Made by a program: the position numbers and the translations under genes | DNA from: Thunnus maccoyii | Lineage: Eukaryota > Chordata > Actinopteri > Scombriformes > Scombridae | Assembly: GCF_910596095.1 (NCBI RefSeq) | Contig: NC_056550.1 | Location: forward strand, 21,014,001-21,078,000 | Direction: 5' to 3' | Length of the DNA: 64,000 nt | Part shown: positions 1-22,508 of the stretch, piece after piece | Position numbering within the stretch: the stretch's first letter is position 1 | Layout of the letters: the number at the start of each line of letters is the position of its first letter | Notes under the pieces: generated by a model | What the model was told of the DNA's origin: nothing | Databases searched by the model: none | What the model saw: the letters and a program-made list of their open reading frames with translations, nothing else

Positions 1-82
1 CTTTGATGATTTTGGATGTAATCACATTAGTGGCATCACTTTGGTTGCCTTTTGTCGTCTGAGAAACATCTCAAAGATTGGT

Positions 83-105
83 GGGGGGGGGGGGGGGGGG
101 GGGGG
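83..105. repeat. Poly-G run (23 G)
   Basis: An uninterrupted run of 23 G sits at the left edge of the Tc1 relic, where the outer left terminal repeat should begin. It may have replaced that repeat, which I cannot find. Such runs can form quadruplexes and are often mis-sized in assemblies. Confidence 0.95.
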
Positions 106-111
106 TTCTAT

Positions 112-1565
112 CCCAGTTGCAGGTGTTTGAAATGTAAACACAGAAATAACAGCAACGTAAATGTCATTGTTGTTGCATCTTTAATTAAGTCTGCACACCC
201 TCTCATAATGGGGGCTCTAGCTGTGTTCAAAGTTAACCAATCACATTCAAAATCATGCCTGTAGGTAAATAGTGTACACTTGCCATCAATGATAGTGATT
301 CTGATTAAAACCAGGTTAAAGTCAGCTGTTGCTGCAGGATTTACTTGAATGTTTGGGGGTTGATCTGCGAAGAGTTACCAAAGAAACTGCAAGATCTAAT
401 TGTTGAAAAGTACCAATCAGGAGAGGGATATAAAACTATAGCAAAGGTATTGGATGTACCACAGAGCACTGTCAAAACCATCATCCATGAGCGGGGAAAA
501 TGTGGCACCACAGAGACATTGCAAAGATCAGGACAACCCTCTAAAGTTGATGAGAGGATTAGGAGAAAACCTATGAGGCTACCAAGAGGCCAATAGCAAC
601 ATTAAAGGAACTATATGAATTTCTGGCAGGTGCTGGTCACTCCTTGCATGTGACCACCCTCTCCCATATTCTGCACATGTCTGGGTAGGATGGCAAGACA
701 GAAACCTTTTCTTACAAAAAAGAATATCCAAGCCCATCTGAATTATGCCAAAAGATGTATTCAGTCACCTCAAACCATGTGGGAAGATTGTGTTGTGGTG
801 ATGAGACAAAGGTTGAACTTTTTGGTCTTAATTCTAGAGGATAATGTTTGGCATAAAGCCAATACAGCTCATCATCCAAGGTACGCCATACTGATTGTGA
901 AGCATGGTAGGGATAGCGTCATGCTTTAGGGCTGCTTCTCTTCAGCTGGGTCAGGGGATTTGTCAAGATAGATGGGATAATGAATAGCTCCAAATATCAA
1001 GATGTTTTGGCGCAAAACCTGCTGGCCTCTGTCAGAAAGCTGAAGATGAAGAGGAATTTCACATTCCAACATGACAATGACCCAAAGCACACATCCAAGT
1101 CGACCAAAGCAAGGCTTCAGAAAAGGAAAAACAATGTCTTGGAATGGCCCAGTTAGAGCCCAGACCTCAATCACATTGAAAACATGTGGAATTAAACAAA
1201 GAGAGCTGTACACAGGAGGTCGCCTTGCAATTTGAAGGAACTTGAACTTTTTTGCAAAGAAGAGTGGGATAAAATTCCAAAGTCTAGATGTGAAAAGTTG
1301 ATGGAGACTTATTCACAAAGACTAGCTGCTGCAATAAATGCAAAAGGTGCTTCCGCAAAGCGTTAGTAAAGCGGGGTGTGCAGACTTTTTTTTAATTTAA
1401 AATGTTCCTAGTAATTAACTATTTGTTTTTTTCTCTGGATTTTGTTTGTTGGAAGATCATATTTAAAGATGGAGCAAGTCTGACATTTACATTGTTATTA
1501 TTTCTGTCTTAACCTTTCAAAAACCTGCAATTTCATAAGGGTGTGTAGACTTTTTATATCCACAG
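112..1565 (+). mobile_element. Degenerate Tc1-like DNA transposon with long IR/DR terminal repeats
   Basis: The left arm (about 112-205) reads as an imperfect reverse complement of the right arm (about 1374-1565). Each right-arm end carries a short direct repeat, 'GTGTGCAGACTTTTT' near 1374 and 'GTGTGTAGACTTTTT' near 1541; the matching left copy 'AAGTCTGCACACCC' lies at 187-200. Inverted repeats with internal direct repeats are typical of the Tc1 IR/DR group in fish. The outer left repeat is not recognisable and the sequence there passes into a poly-G run. The element lies in the cntnap1 intron just before the last exon. The internal transposase is dead, so this is a fossil copy. Confidence 0.85.
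345..1366 (+). pseudogene. Tc1-like transposase pseudogene
   Basis: The reading frame starts with a paired-like helix-turn-helix region: 'PKKLQDLIVEKYQSGEGYKT' followed by 'AKVLDVPQSTVKTIIHERG', typical of fish Tc1 transposases. The catalytic region is recognisable further on in other frames, including 'FQHDNDPKHTSK' (second catalytic Asp) and 'SPDLNHIENMWN' (third acidic residue), ending near 'LAAAINAKGASAKR' and TAG at 1364-1366. It is broken by several frameshifts and in-frame stops, for example within 560-700, 840-930 and at 1156, so no full-length protein can be made. It would have cut and pasted its own element. Confidence 0.88.
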
Positions 1566-1867
1566 TTTATACCAGACACAATATGCATTCAATTTACAAA
1601 CCCAACAGGGAACCAGTCTCCTTGATGTCATGAGAACTAAATCTGGTGAGATTGCATTCAGTATTTATTCACCAAATGTATAAAACAGTTTACTTGCTGA
1701 TCCAAGACTTGCACCCACACTGGCATAAACAACCTTAATGCAGTTTGGCTGTATAATGTAATTATATAACACTCAAACAGTGCCTGCTCCTCATCAGTAT
1801 TTCTAGGAGCACATCTCTCCTTACAGTAGTGCAGATTAAGTCTGACTGTGCTATTTTTATCCTACAG

Positions 1868-2067
1868 TCATTGTCATCCTGGCTTTGCTGCTGCTCTTTG
1901 GAGGCCTGTACAGCATCTACGTTTATACGTACCAACAGAAAGGCAGCTACCGCACCAATGAACCTAAGAACCTGGAGTCACCGAGCAGCTCCAGGCCGCT
2001 GACCGAGACCCTGAGGAGAGAAAAGAAGAGGCTCCCAGAAATTGAAGAGGAGTTCAGGAGGGACTAA
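1868..2067 (+). CDS. cntnap1: Contactin-associated protein 1 (Caspr1), last coding exon (partial gene)
   Basis: A polypyrimidine-AG acceptor ends at 1867. The exon then encodes the end of a transmembrane helix (ILALLLLFGGLYSIYVYTY), a juxtamembrane KGSYRTNEPK motif, a Ser/Pro-rich linker and the end LPEIEEEFRRD before TAA at 2065-2067. KGSYxTNEPK after the membrane segment is the protein 4.1-binding site of the Caspr/neurexin IV family, and an end close to LPQILEE is known for Caspr1. The protein forms the paranodal axon-glia junction with contactin. The rest of the gene (laminin-G, EGF and discoidin exons) lies to the left, outside the window. The acceptor phase is 1. The neighbour ezh1 on the opposite strand matches mammalian order. 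A different Caspr family member is the main alternative. Confidence 0.85.
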
Positions 2068-2189
2068 CATCACAGGACCTATGGGACAGTGGGCGGGGTT
2101 TGACTGTGGGCCAGGGAGAGAGAAACAGCATTTACAACAACCAGAGATACCTGTATTAAGTTTTCTAATTCTTTCAGGTTTTTTTTGTT

Positions 2190-3175
2190 TTCTTTTTTTT
2201 TGGCTGGACCGCAACAGCAGGGCCAGCCCTATAAACACAAAAGTCCGTGACCAAGTGACTGACTGACTGACTGACTGACTGACTGACTGACTGACTGAGT
2301 GATGAAGTTACACCATTGGTCAGCTGCATGCTGCCGCTTCCTGTATCCATTTCAAATGAAAGTCCCTCTAGTGTTTCATACATGGTCCAGACATATACTA
2401 GGTTTTGACCGGGTCTTGTTCATGGCTGGACCAGCCCTATAAATGTGAATGTTTGGCCCTTCGGTCGACCAATCATGTAACTTCATCATTGCCTCGGCAA
2501 GTAGGTCTTATCTGCAGACTCGCAGTATCACCCACTTGGTTCAGTTTAGGCATGAGCAGTGAGATGTTTAAGGGTCGGGGGTGGGGTGTGTCGTCATGGT
2601 GACAACATGGAGGGTGTGTGTTGTGTAGTAAAGTGGGCGTGTCATGTAGAAAAGTGGGTGTGTCGTGTAGGTCAGCAAGACTGCAGATAGACCCTTCTCC
2701 AGGTGTCCCCACATGTCGCCACTTCCTGTATCCGTCGTCTCAAATTAAAAGCTCTCTAGCGTTGCATACATGGTCCAGCCATATACTAGGTTTTGACCTA
2801 GTCTTGTTCATGGCTGGACCAGCCCTATAAATGTGAATGTTTGGCCCTTCGGTCGACCAATCATGTAACTTCATCATTGCCTCAGCAAGTAGGTCTTATC
2901 TGCAGACTTGCAGTATCACCCACTTGGTTCAGTTTAGGCATGAACTGTGAGATGTTTAGGGGTCGGAGGTGGGATGTGTCGTTATGGTGACAACATGGAG
3001 GATGTGTGTTGTGTATTAAAGTGGGCGTGTCATGTAGAAAAGTGGGTGTGTCGTGTAGGTCAGCAAGACTGCAGATAGACCCTTCTCCAGGTGTCCCCAC
3101 ATGTCGCCACTTCTTGCATCCGTCGTCTCAAAATAAAAGCTCTCTAGCGTTGCATACGCGGTCTAGCCATATACA
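2190..3175. repeat. Tandem repeat array, unit 388 bp
   Basis: The landmark 'CATGGTCCAG' occurs at 2381 and 2769, and its diverged form at 3157, so the period is exactly 388 bp. The two full units (2381-2768 and 2769-3156) differ at few positions. A more degenerate partial unit extends left to about 2190, carrying the GACT tract. Within each unit a short sub-repeat, 'AAGTGGGYGTGTCRTGTAG', occurs twice. The open frames on both strands here (for example minus 2473-2712 and 2882-3100) are the repeat translated twice and not genes. The array directly follows the cntnap1 stop codon and so would be part of its 3' UTR. Confidence 0.92.
2257..2297. repeat. (GACT)n microsatellite, about 10 copies
   Basis: A clean tetranucleotide tract of GACT units in the presumed cntnap1 3' UTR, 190 bp past the stop codon. 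It lies inside a degenerate first copy of the 388-bp repeat described next. Confidence 0.97.
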
Positions 3176-6100
3176 AGGGTTCAGTTTACTTTTGTTACAT
3201 TTTGCTTTGTGTTTCTTTCCCCGGTTGAGTGGGATCTGATGCCTGGTGCTCTACATAGTATGTATTTTTGGTAAGTTCTAGTTTTGCTGGATTCAAAGTT
3301 CAAATCAAGCTCCATGTTGCGTGAGTAGCCAACAAGTCTCACACTGTATTGCAGGGTGAAATACTGAAGTGCCTCATCTGAGCAAGCTTGATCTAAAGTA
3401 ACCATAATAGCTTATTCAGATAGGGTTTAGATTAGACACTGTGGGAACAGAATTTTAAGGGATGTTTAATTACAGTTGGAACATCAGTTTGAAGTATTCA
3501 GGCTTTTATTTTTTTTCCTGAGCCACTTTTGGGACTGATTAAAGCTACCAATATCTTACTGTACTGGATGTATTGCCATCCAGAATATACCTTTTGAAGA
3601 CAATCTCTCATGGAGCCATTTTTAACACCATAGCTCACAATCTGTCTCGAGTTAGAGCACATCTAAGCGCTGGTGAACCAGTGCAGTGAAAATCCAGATT
3701 GCAGAAGAAAAAAAAAAAGGTATTCATGGATAAAAACAACAAAATGAAGAGAGAATACACCGACAAGCATGGAGCTTTGAGATGTTAAGCTTTGAGATGA
3801 TACATATAAAGATTGTAAGAGGTATATACGCTTATATTTGTTGTATTGCAGCCTATAACAGTGCATTACCTATACAGAATGGCACATATAAGTGGTTCAG
3901 AATTGCAGTAGATAGCAGCTTTGCCAATCACAGTATGCTCAGATTCCTAACACATTCTAAACCACGGGGCTTCAGAAATAAGAGTGTGATGATAATGAAG
4001 ATACCGTACCTCTAGTTGTGAGAGCTAACAGTTGGTGTTGTAATACAAGAGGATGACTGTTGGTGTACTGCAGAATCAAAATAAAAGTTGAGGTGATGAA
4101 GCTTGCCAGGGACAGGGTGACCTAAATACCCAAGTTCTTATTCCATCTGTCTTACTTCTGGTCGCTTATACTGTATTATGGTCAAGCTGCCAATAGCTTG
4201 GTGCTAAAGAGTGTTTTTCACTCAGCGGGTATCTTCAGTATGCGGCAGTGTTACAGCAAGATCAGACTTCTCAACCCTTTCATCCCCGAATTATAAGAAT
4301 CTTTCAAGAAATAGCTGCTCCCTATGGTCAAGTGGAGAAGCGTATATATAAACACACATGCACACACACAATTATGTACAGAGGACCACAAGAGTGTAAA
4401 TGCTAATATTTTACTTCAAACTCACACTGCTTGAATATTTTTGCATTTGCTGTAGGACAGTAGCTGACCACGCTGTCATTATTGCTGCTGCTTGTTTAGC
4501 TGCTTTCTGTGGAAAGTTTAAAAATTCTACCTATAGTCCAATGAAAATTTCTTCTCTGGCAAGATGAAATTTCGTTTGATGTGTGGTGTAACCAAAGCTT
4601 AGAGCGTTCATCACTCACTGCAGCTCTCCTCAATACTAAAGCACTGTTGTGTATGTGGAAAAAAATAAGCAAAACATTTGCTACATATTTGCTATGCATA
4701 TGTAGAGCATGAGCGCACTTTGCAGTAAAATGCAATAATATGAGCTTCTTTCAACCACCAGTGATGTTAATGTCTCAGTTTAATTTGCAGGTTCACAATA
4801 GCAAGTAGGATGTAATGAGTGTATACATGAATATATATGAATAATGTGTTAAACGACTTTTTTATTCCTATGGTTTATACAAAACTGAGTGCTTTGAATG
4901 TAATCCTTTGACTCTGTAATGTATGAGCAGATGCTACAGTGAAGACTTGCTCTTATGTTTTCATTGCAGGCTGCTTAGCACTGAAAGTAAAATTATTCAT
5001 GGTAGCTTTTTAGAATGCTCAGGATAAAGAAAGTACAGTACTTGATCTCTGTAGCTCTCATACACCTCCAAAACCCAACTGTGTTGGTTTCCTCCGTTGC
5101 AGATGGACAGGACTGTGCGAAATTGTACAGTGAAAGCATGTACAGTAGATGTAAAAACTGTACAGATTTGGCCAAAAAGTGGCATTTACAGGCTATATTT
5201 TTAAGAATGTGCAGTAATAAGATGAATGAAAATGAAAAAGTGAGCAAGCAAGGGGAAATTGTTGGTTGTTGTGATGAGTACAAAGAATAGTGTGTGTTTT
5301 TATTAAATGGACAATCACCACTCAAGGCTCATATTTGACACAAGCCAACAAACTTGGGTCAAATATGCTTTGTTGCCTATTAGGAAAGAGTCGATTTATG
5401 TATTATATAAATGTATACACCCTTACTGTATTCAATGGTAAATGTACTATAAATACTCGGCCTAGCAGTGTCACTTTAATGCCATTCACTAGTTATTTCA
5501 TGCGTGGTCCCTGGAGCGTGTGTATGTGTGACTGACCGGATGTTTAAATGTTTGTGAATTCATAGTTTGCCCACAAAGATACAGCCTACCGATGTTAAAA
5601 ACAAACATGTGCACTGATGCCAACTATTCCAACTCACTTATTTTAGTGCACCAACAGTAGTACAGTGTGACAGAAACAAGGCCTGGGCATAGTTTAGAGT
5701 GGCTCCTCCATTTTCAGGCATCAGGCGTCTGTATTGGACATTTCAAGCACAGTGGAGAAGTGCGGAACTGATCCTGAAGTGTCCACCCTGCATCCTGATG
5801 ATGGAGGCGAGGATGTGGGTGAAAGGGATTAAGATAAAATGCCCACTAGATGGAGTAGGCCAGCAGCATGTTGTTAGCTCAGACAGGGTATCTGCTGATT
5901 TCACAAAATGAGACTTTTTTTTTTTAAATGCCGTTTAATCCTTCCTGGAGTTAACTAAAAAAAAAACAAAAATGAAGCATATTTAAAGGGCCATACAGTT
6001 AAATTAAGATCAGTTAAAAAAAAAATCCTGATTTGCAAGTAATTCTGTTCTGTGTTCCATTAACACTTATTATAGAGATTTTAATACCTATAAAGGCCTT

Positions 6101-6383
6101 ATAACATGCTTCATAAGAATCTGCAGATACCCTGTCAGCAGTCAGGTGGTCAAATCAGATGGCAATAGCACCAGAGTGAGGAGTAGGCAGGTTAGACTTC
6201 TCTGCACCATCAAACTGAATCCTCCTGCAACAGGTACCAGAACTTATGATTACAGTTGTGTTTGTGATCACATGGAAATTTAGGAATTTTTTTGTTCTTC
6301 AGTATGCTGAAATTTGTTTTGTAATACTTTCACTGTAAATGACCATTACTGTGTAAATCAAGGCAAAGCCAAACTGTCACCTC
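3176..6383 (+). other. cntnap1: Probable cntnap1 3' UTR or tail-to-tail intergenic DNA
   Basis: No open frame here has coding character. The stretch holds scattered A and T runs (3708-3718, 5917-5926), a short CA-rich patch near 4356-4370, and weak polyadenylation-like motifs near 4078. Whether cntnap1 transcripts really extend over 4 kb to the AATAAA at 6384 cannot be told from sequence alone; an earlier signal is possible. Confidence 0.45.
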
Positions 6384-6389
6384 AATAAA
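6384..6389 (+). terminator. cntnap1: Candidate cntnap1 polyadenylation signal AATAAA
   Basis: A canonical AATAAA on +, followed within 60 bp by GT/T-rich sequence (GTTACTGTGTTATTTTGGG). It is the most distal good signal on + before the ezh1 signals on the other strand. Confidence 0.5.
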
Positions 6390-6489
6390 ATAAGCTTGAA
6401 GGAAATTGTTACTGTGTTATTTTGGGTAAGATGTTTTTTGAACACACTCAAGGACTAGGACAACATGTTTTAATGTATAAAGTTAAACC

Positions 6490-6495
6490 TTTATT
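6490..6495 (-). terminator. ezh1: Candidate ezh1 polyadenylation signal (distal)
   Basis: TTTATT on +, that is AATAAA on -, about 1.3 kb downstream of the ezh1 stop codon. A second copy lies at 6573-6578. The two would give 3' UTRs of roughly 1.2-1.3 kb. It lies only about 100 bp from the + strand signal at 6384, so the two genes would end tail to tail. Confidence 0.5.
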
Positions 6496-7816
6496 TTTAT
6501 AGGCATACACTGTACATAGCCGTAAACTCCATTTTGTTCATCTCTATTGAGAAATCTCATTTCAACATGGGCTTTATTGTTTTAATGAATGAAAAAGAGC
6601 GTGAATAACAAATCTGGACGTAAAAAAACAAAGAAAAGATGATAAGTGATATTTTACATTCACATGTGGGGGACTTTTAATATTTGGTCAAACACTGATA
6701 ATTTTGCTTTTCCCATAGTCATAACCTTGCAATGGTTACCTTTAACACAGCTGTTAATTATGCAACACATCCACATGGTTTCAGTCTTTTTCTGCGTGGA
6801 ATTATTTGGCACTTATTTGATTTTTTAAAGGAAGACATTTACTGTGTGACTAGTTCATTTATGAATGATTTGCCTCACAAAGTGTGAAGGCCTCAAGATC
6901 ATGTAAACGTGATGAGAAATGGTAGATTTGCATGTGCGTTGCTTTGAGTACCAATAGAATGGGGAAATGTGTAAAATTATAACAGAATGAGATCTCTTCA
7001 CCATCATCTACAGGTTACATTCAGTCAGTCGGTTTCTTGTCTGGTTGCCTATTTTTGCAGAACAATGATATAAATGCACAATAACTTATTTTGCCATAAA
7101 GATGTGGTGGTGATGCTAGCTGCTGAAAAGGTTCACAGAGGAACACACCAAGATGTCAAATCTGGTCAAGTTCTTCTGAAGAACAGCCAGCGGGTAACAT
7201 CACACTACGATACTGAGTGACTGCACAGAGCAGCATCTGACTGAAGCTAATGCTGTGGCTAACATGTTTAATGGTTTGTTTATCCAAGAGACAGCACATG
7301 CATTTCACTGATCATCATTAGGTACGATGTAAAAGCTTGCATTAAGTATTGAGAGGTCAAACAAAAGCCAGTCTATAAGTACAGTAACAAAACTGCCGAG
7401 AGAGTAAAACGCTGTATGATGGGCAATCGCAGCCTCTTTGCTTTGACAAGATGGAACAAAAATAAAATGTGTGATCCTCTTGGTGCAGTAAGCAATACAG
7501 ATTAAGAGTATTTCCACTTTAAATAGTTTCATTTCATAAGCTTGGCGTATACAGTCTTGCAAGGTGGTTGAGTTTGGGCAGATGAGGGGGAGAGCTGACG
7601 GCTGTCACTGAGGGAGGTGGTACGCTGTCTGCAGAGCAGAGGCACCTGCAAACAGCAGGGGGGGCTTTCTATTTTTGGAAGTGCAGCAGAGAGAGCAGAC
7701 AAAGTGCCTGCACATAGAAACTCATCAGCTAGGTGTGACGCTGCAGAGAGGGACAGAAGCGTTAGTGGGTGGCTGAGGAGTTAAGGACAGGTTATGGAGG
7801 TAGGCAGCAGGTGCAG
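6496..7816 (-). other. ezh1: ezh1 3' UTR (probable)
   Basis: The stretch between the ezh1 stop codon and the polyadenylation signals has no coding character on either strand. It holds a further AATAAA on - at 6573-6578. I see no clear structural element in it. Confidence 0.6.
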
Positions 7817-17564
<9,748 letters not shown>

Positions 17565-17568
17565 GGCT

Positions 17569-19945
17569 CTTTAAAAGGACAAAGATACAATTTAACCTCC
17601 TTAGGTTATAAGATGCATTGTCAAATTAAGCTTTTTGATCCCCAAATATGAGTATAAAAGGTGCAAGAGAATGATTGTATTTAATATTTTCATCAGAAAA
17701 ATACAATAATATCTCTAAAAGGCCTTACATAGTCTCTGTGGTACTCAATAGTAAGTGTATAATGAACTTAAAACTGTTTTCATCACTTATTCTATCATAA
17801 CAATCCTCAGTAATACTACAAACAGTTGTATGCTCACAGTCCTTTTCTACATACTGTTGTTAGAACACTACATACTCTTAAACAGATATAAAACTTCCCC
17901 ATTCACCCTCGCTGAAAGTCTATTTGAAAGAGTGCCCCCCTCTGTTGGCAAAACAAAATTGTCATTAATGTAAAAAAAAAAAAAAAAAAAAAGCCTTCCA
18001 CGGTAGTGCTTTAAACTGCTTAAGGGTACGACTGCTTTCAGGCCCCCCTTTTTTAAATCAAAGAAGGCAACTGACCAAATAATGAACAAAGAGACCCATC
18101 ATGTGCACATGAATGGATAAAGTCTCGATTAATTTAACAGCACGGGGCATCCACATTGCTCAGGAGTGGGCGTGCCTCTTCAGAAATGCAATATGAAGCG
18201 GAGAAGAAAAGTGCGTAGTACAGTTTTTCTATGTTTCATAATCACCTTAGTGGACATCAACTTCCTTGTCTGAGCGAACACATAATCAGAAACAAGTACA
18301 AAGGCAAAACTGAGCTCGGGAAACTGACACAGTGCATTTTTTTTTCCGGACTATGAGTCGTGCATACGTTTCAGCCACAGCTATGAAGTGCGCTACGTCC
18401 TGTAGCTGCAGCCCTGTTCAAACAGAGGCTACACCAGTATCCATTTAAATTTGGAACACTTTAAAGACGTGCGCACCGAGCACCACAATGACAGCACGTT
18501 ATTCTGGCGGACGCGTGTGCACGTCTGCGATCTACATTCAGTGTCGCAGTTATTAAATACCTTCAAATCCACGTCTTGCGTCCTATTTGTTGCGACAAGA
18601 GCCCCGTAACACGATCAAGTCCCTCTGTCTCTGTGTGTGTGTGTGTTGTTTTTTTTTTTTTAGTAGAGAGATCCAGAGGAATTAAAGGCTGTCTTTGCTA
18701 TGGATCTGACGCAGATATCGTCTCCGCACGGCGAGGGGATCTCAGAGAAATCCCTACGTTATCCATGGGCATGGTGCTGGAGGTTGTTGTTGTTGTAGCT
18801 TACAAATAGCTGCGCACTTGGCTTGGTTGAGCCAACCCGAGCAGGAGGGTGACGTCTTTATTATGCCTTTCCTAGCAGAGGAGGATTTATTACTATTCTG
18901 CGTCCTGGGAATAAAAAGTAGCGTGGAGCAGCTACGGCACAGCACAGCTATTTACACGCACACACAGGAACTGATGCAACTGTCCACAGCGCTAGATCGC
19001 CATCTAAATGCGTGAGGGCATAACAGTCAATGGGTTTTAAACGGCGTAATCGCATAATGTTTAAAGATCCCACAACCTATTTAACAGCAACACACAACTG
19101 AGGAAGTGAACATATAGTACAGTGAGGTAAACTCGGTTAAAAAAAGATGCCATAAATAAATGAAGCAATGTTACATTATAGTGAGTTTTGGTTGAAATAT
19201 AAGCATTATGAAAACTGAAACTGAAAAATATTCACATACTTGATCTGTATCACCGGAATGTGCAGATTCACGTTACAATACGGTTAAAAAAAATAAAATG
19301 AATGACAAATTAGTTAATAGTTGAAAACTGTCCCTCTGTTTCTTATCATTCCTATGGACTTGTATCGGATGAAAAACAGTTCAGTTGTTGTTCCACCTTC
19401 CTCCTCCAGGGAGAACCCGGCGCATTTTAATTCTTCGTTTTGAAGACGCTGGATGAGGGTCTTATGGCCACTGATGCCATCACGTACTTCACGTAAAATG
19501 TTGATTTAGAGTTCCTAAATTGAAAACATGTCAAAGAGCAAAAAAAAAAGGAAGAAAAAAAATTTAAAGTGGGGTATTAGATTTAGGAAATTATCAGCCT
19601 GAGAATGATTTAAAGCCACTATTTTTGGATATCTAAATCAACCTCTTATATGAAACAGATCATTTGAAATGTTTGCACACATAGTAGTGGAAACATTTTT
19701 ATGGGGACTTTTCAAAAACGTCACATCCTTTTTGGAGGGGGAAGGGGTGAACCACATGTATCCTGGTGATGCATCAGATTAATGAACACATGATTCTCTG
19801 CTCTAACCTGATTTGACCTCATTTACAAGTGCTAATGTGGCCACTACTTGTTAGCTAATTTACTAATTAACCTACACTATAGCCTAAAATAAAAACACAC
19901 AGGCCTATTATCAGCTAATAATGTGTATATATATGTATATATGTG

Positions 19946-19947
<2 letters not shown>
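17569..19947 (-). promoter_or_regulatory. ezh1: ezh1 5' intron and probable promoter region
   Basis: No coding sequence is visible. CpG density rises between about 18360 and 18800 (several CG-containing patches around 18470-18600 and 18700-18740), as expected for a housekeeping promoter, and falls again after 19020. I could not fix the untranslated first exon. Two donor-like sites on - (GAAG|GTATTT near 18560 and TTT|GTAAGC near 18800) are candidates. A T run lies at 18649-18661 and an A run at 17971-17991. Confidence 0.4.

Positions 19948-20011
<64 letters not shown>
19948..20011. repeat. (TA)n microsatellite, about 64 bp
   Basis: Nearly pure TA dinucleotides, preceded by shorter TATATATGTATATATG patches from 19926. 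It lies in intergenic DNA between ezh1 and ramp2. Confidence 0.97.
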
Positions 20012-20012
<1 letters not shown>

Positions 20013-22507
20013 CAAATACCAATTTCTAAGTTACAATTTATAATCCACACCTACTAGTTGATTTCTGTCATCCAAATGAAGTTAATATTCTTGTAAGTAA
20101 AGTAAGCAAAGTACTTAAAAGGTATTTCTAAACCTCATATAACTTTTAACAGTTTAATTTAATAGAGGAACATTTCATTCACAGCATCACATTTTACATA
20201 TATTTAAAGTGACAATGTGGAAAAACAAGACTAGGCTACTTGTTTTTTTTTTTTGTTTTTTTTTCTAGTTTAGGAATCAACAGACATTCCTCAAAATGTG
20301 TATTATAAATAGTCTATAAATACTCAAAATGCACACGGCTGCTTTGACAAACATGCCTGTTTTCACTCTTCACAATAGAGGTTATAACAAAACATTTTTT
20401 TGTTAGCGTCTCTAACAGACAACAGACATTAAAACTCAGAATATTTTTCAAGAAAACATTTGATATTTAGTTTCACCTCAAAGAGAAAAAAGCAAACATT
20501 TTCTCAGGACTTGTGCTAAAAGCTAAAGCAGGAAGACAATGTTGGGCTTATACAGAATTAGTGTCATTTCTCAGGACTGTAAATAGTGTCCCATCTGTCT
20601 CCATGACAGTAAACAAAAGGGATGCAACATCTACAATGGGTTACGGGTTAGACAAATAGGCCTAGAAACAGGGAATGTGATTCAAAAATGTGTTTAATTT
20701 TGTATTTAGTATGTTGAGCTTTATTTTTTTTTATCCTCTATTTATATTTAACATCCAAGTGGACTAGTATGTAACACTTTAAAGATCCAAAACCATGGCT
20801 CGCTTCATTTATTTATTTGTTTATACGCTTGTAGGTTTCATGTTGTGAGTGTATCAGGTCTGGTCAAATAACTAGTTTATTGATAAATGTAGGCAATACT
20901 GTAACATGTAATATGTGACCTTGTGCCATATCTAACAATTAAGACCTTATTATCCATTCATAATTTTCAATGAGGTCATTGTCTAGGTTAGGGTGAACTT
21001 TATACAAAACTATTATGGATAAAAAGAAACACAAGATGGCACTGTTCAGCTACTTTTCATCCTACAGTGTGATGGAGCACATGCCCCAACATGCACACAC
21101 ACTCACGCATTTGTATGTCTAATTCGAATAAAGGAACCAGGCTCGGCCATGATTTGTCCTGATATCATGCTATACCGGTATAACTGACTCAGTATGTTTC
21201 TCTCTGATCATCGTGTTGTTGCTAATCCTTTCTTCTCACCGCTTTTGCTGTTTTATGCTGTGCATTCCTGGTCACTAATTATGCATTCAATGAGCAAAAG
21301 TAGCCTATCTCAGACGATACAGCATGTTTGGCGAGTCTACAGTGGGATTTGAAATAGCCCGTGCCATGTTGATACTGAACTGTCAAACAAAAGCAAACAC
21401 ACACAGGAAGATAAGCCCTTTCAGCAGGAAGTTTTTAGATCTGTATAATGTAAACTGTGCGTGTTGGTCTTGGCACCTGCTACTGGGATTCATATCTTCA
21501 AATATGTTGCAGCATTTATGATCTGTGACAAAAGGCTTAGAGATGAAAAGATGCACAAAGTAGTTAATGAAACAGCTACTTTTTAAGTCATTTAAAATAT
21601 TATCTGACTATGATGCGTGAAGCATTGATTCACATGGAAGAGAGATGAGCCAAGTAAACTTCCACTTATTCTTCTTTCTCTCAACAGGACACTTGAAATA
21701 TTTCTCTTTCCTTGCAGGCGAATGCACTCAGCTGTTTAACTTCACTTCCGCTGTAAGTTTGATGCAGATGTATTTAAGTTTCTATTTGTGGGGTTTTAAA
21801 AAATTCCATTACATGAAAAAGAGCGGCCTAACCAATCTGAAAATGAAATGTGGAAGCAATTTTGGCCTCGAGATACCTGGCCCCGTCCCAAGCTCAGCAG
21901 CTGAGAAAGTGCACTCGTCCTTCAGTGACGTTGATGAGTGCATCAGTTTCATACTGGAGATCCCTGCTGCTGCCTCTCTTCACCACAGAAGCTCGGTGTG
22001 ACGTTAAATCCAGAGGTGATGGGAGGGAGGTGCCTGTTATCACCAGTGATGGTACGATTTAACACAGCACTGATACAAAAAGCATTCCTTACTCACCACC
22101 AGTGATATACTTGTACAGTAAATCTCATGCTCCATAGCAACAGACATAGCAACACATAATCTGGAAAATGTAGTCCCCAGTGATGACTGATAAAAAATAT
22201 ACATCAAAATAATATATTTTGAGTGTTAAAAGCGTAGTAGTAACATGCTTTTGGATCGCTACTGACAGGCATGTATGTCTTTCATGCTGTGAGTTGGCTT
22301 CACAGCTACTGGTTGTAACATTTAAGCAGCACAAAAATTGCTGTTCCAAGCTGCCATTCAAGCAAAACATGCAAAACATAAAAAAAAAAGAAGAAGTTTT
22401 CACATATCAAAATAGCAACATGAATCATTTCAGTTCAGCCAGGATTTTAAGAAACCATTGCAGTGTGTATTACTTGTGATGATAAAAAGCACCAATCAAA
22501 GGCAAAG
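20012..22507. other. Intergenic DNA, no gene seen
   Basis: AT-rich sequence with T runs (20240-20265). The longest open frame (21645-22001 on +) has no recognisable domain, no splice context and low-complexity composition, so I do not call it. Confidence 0.5.
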
Positions 22508-22508
22508 G

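Noticed and set aside
2473-3100. Similar 79- and 72-codon frames on the minus strand
   Set aside because: They are the 388-bp repeat translated twice, without any splice or start context.
21645-22001. 118-codon frame on the plus strand
   Set aside because: No domain, no plausible splice partner and Phe/Leu-rich low-complexity start.
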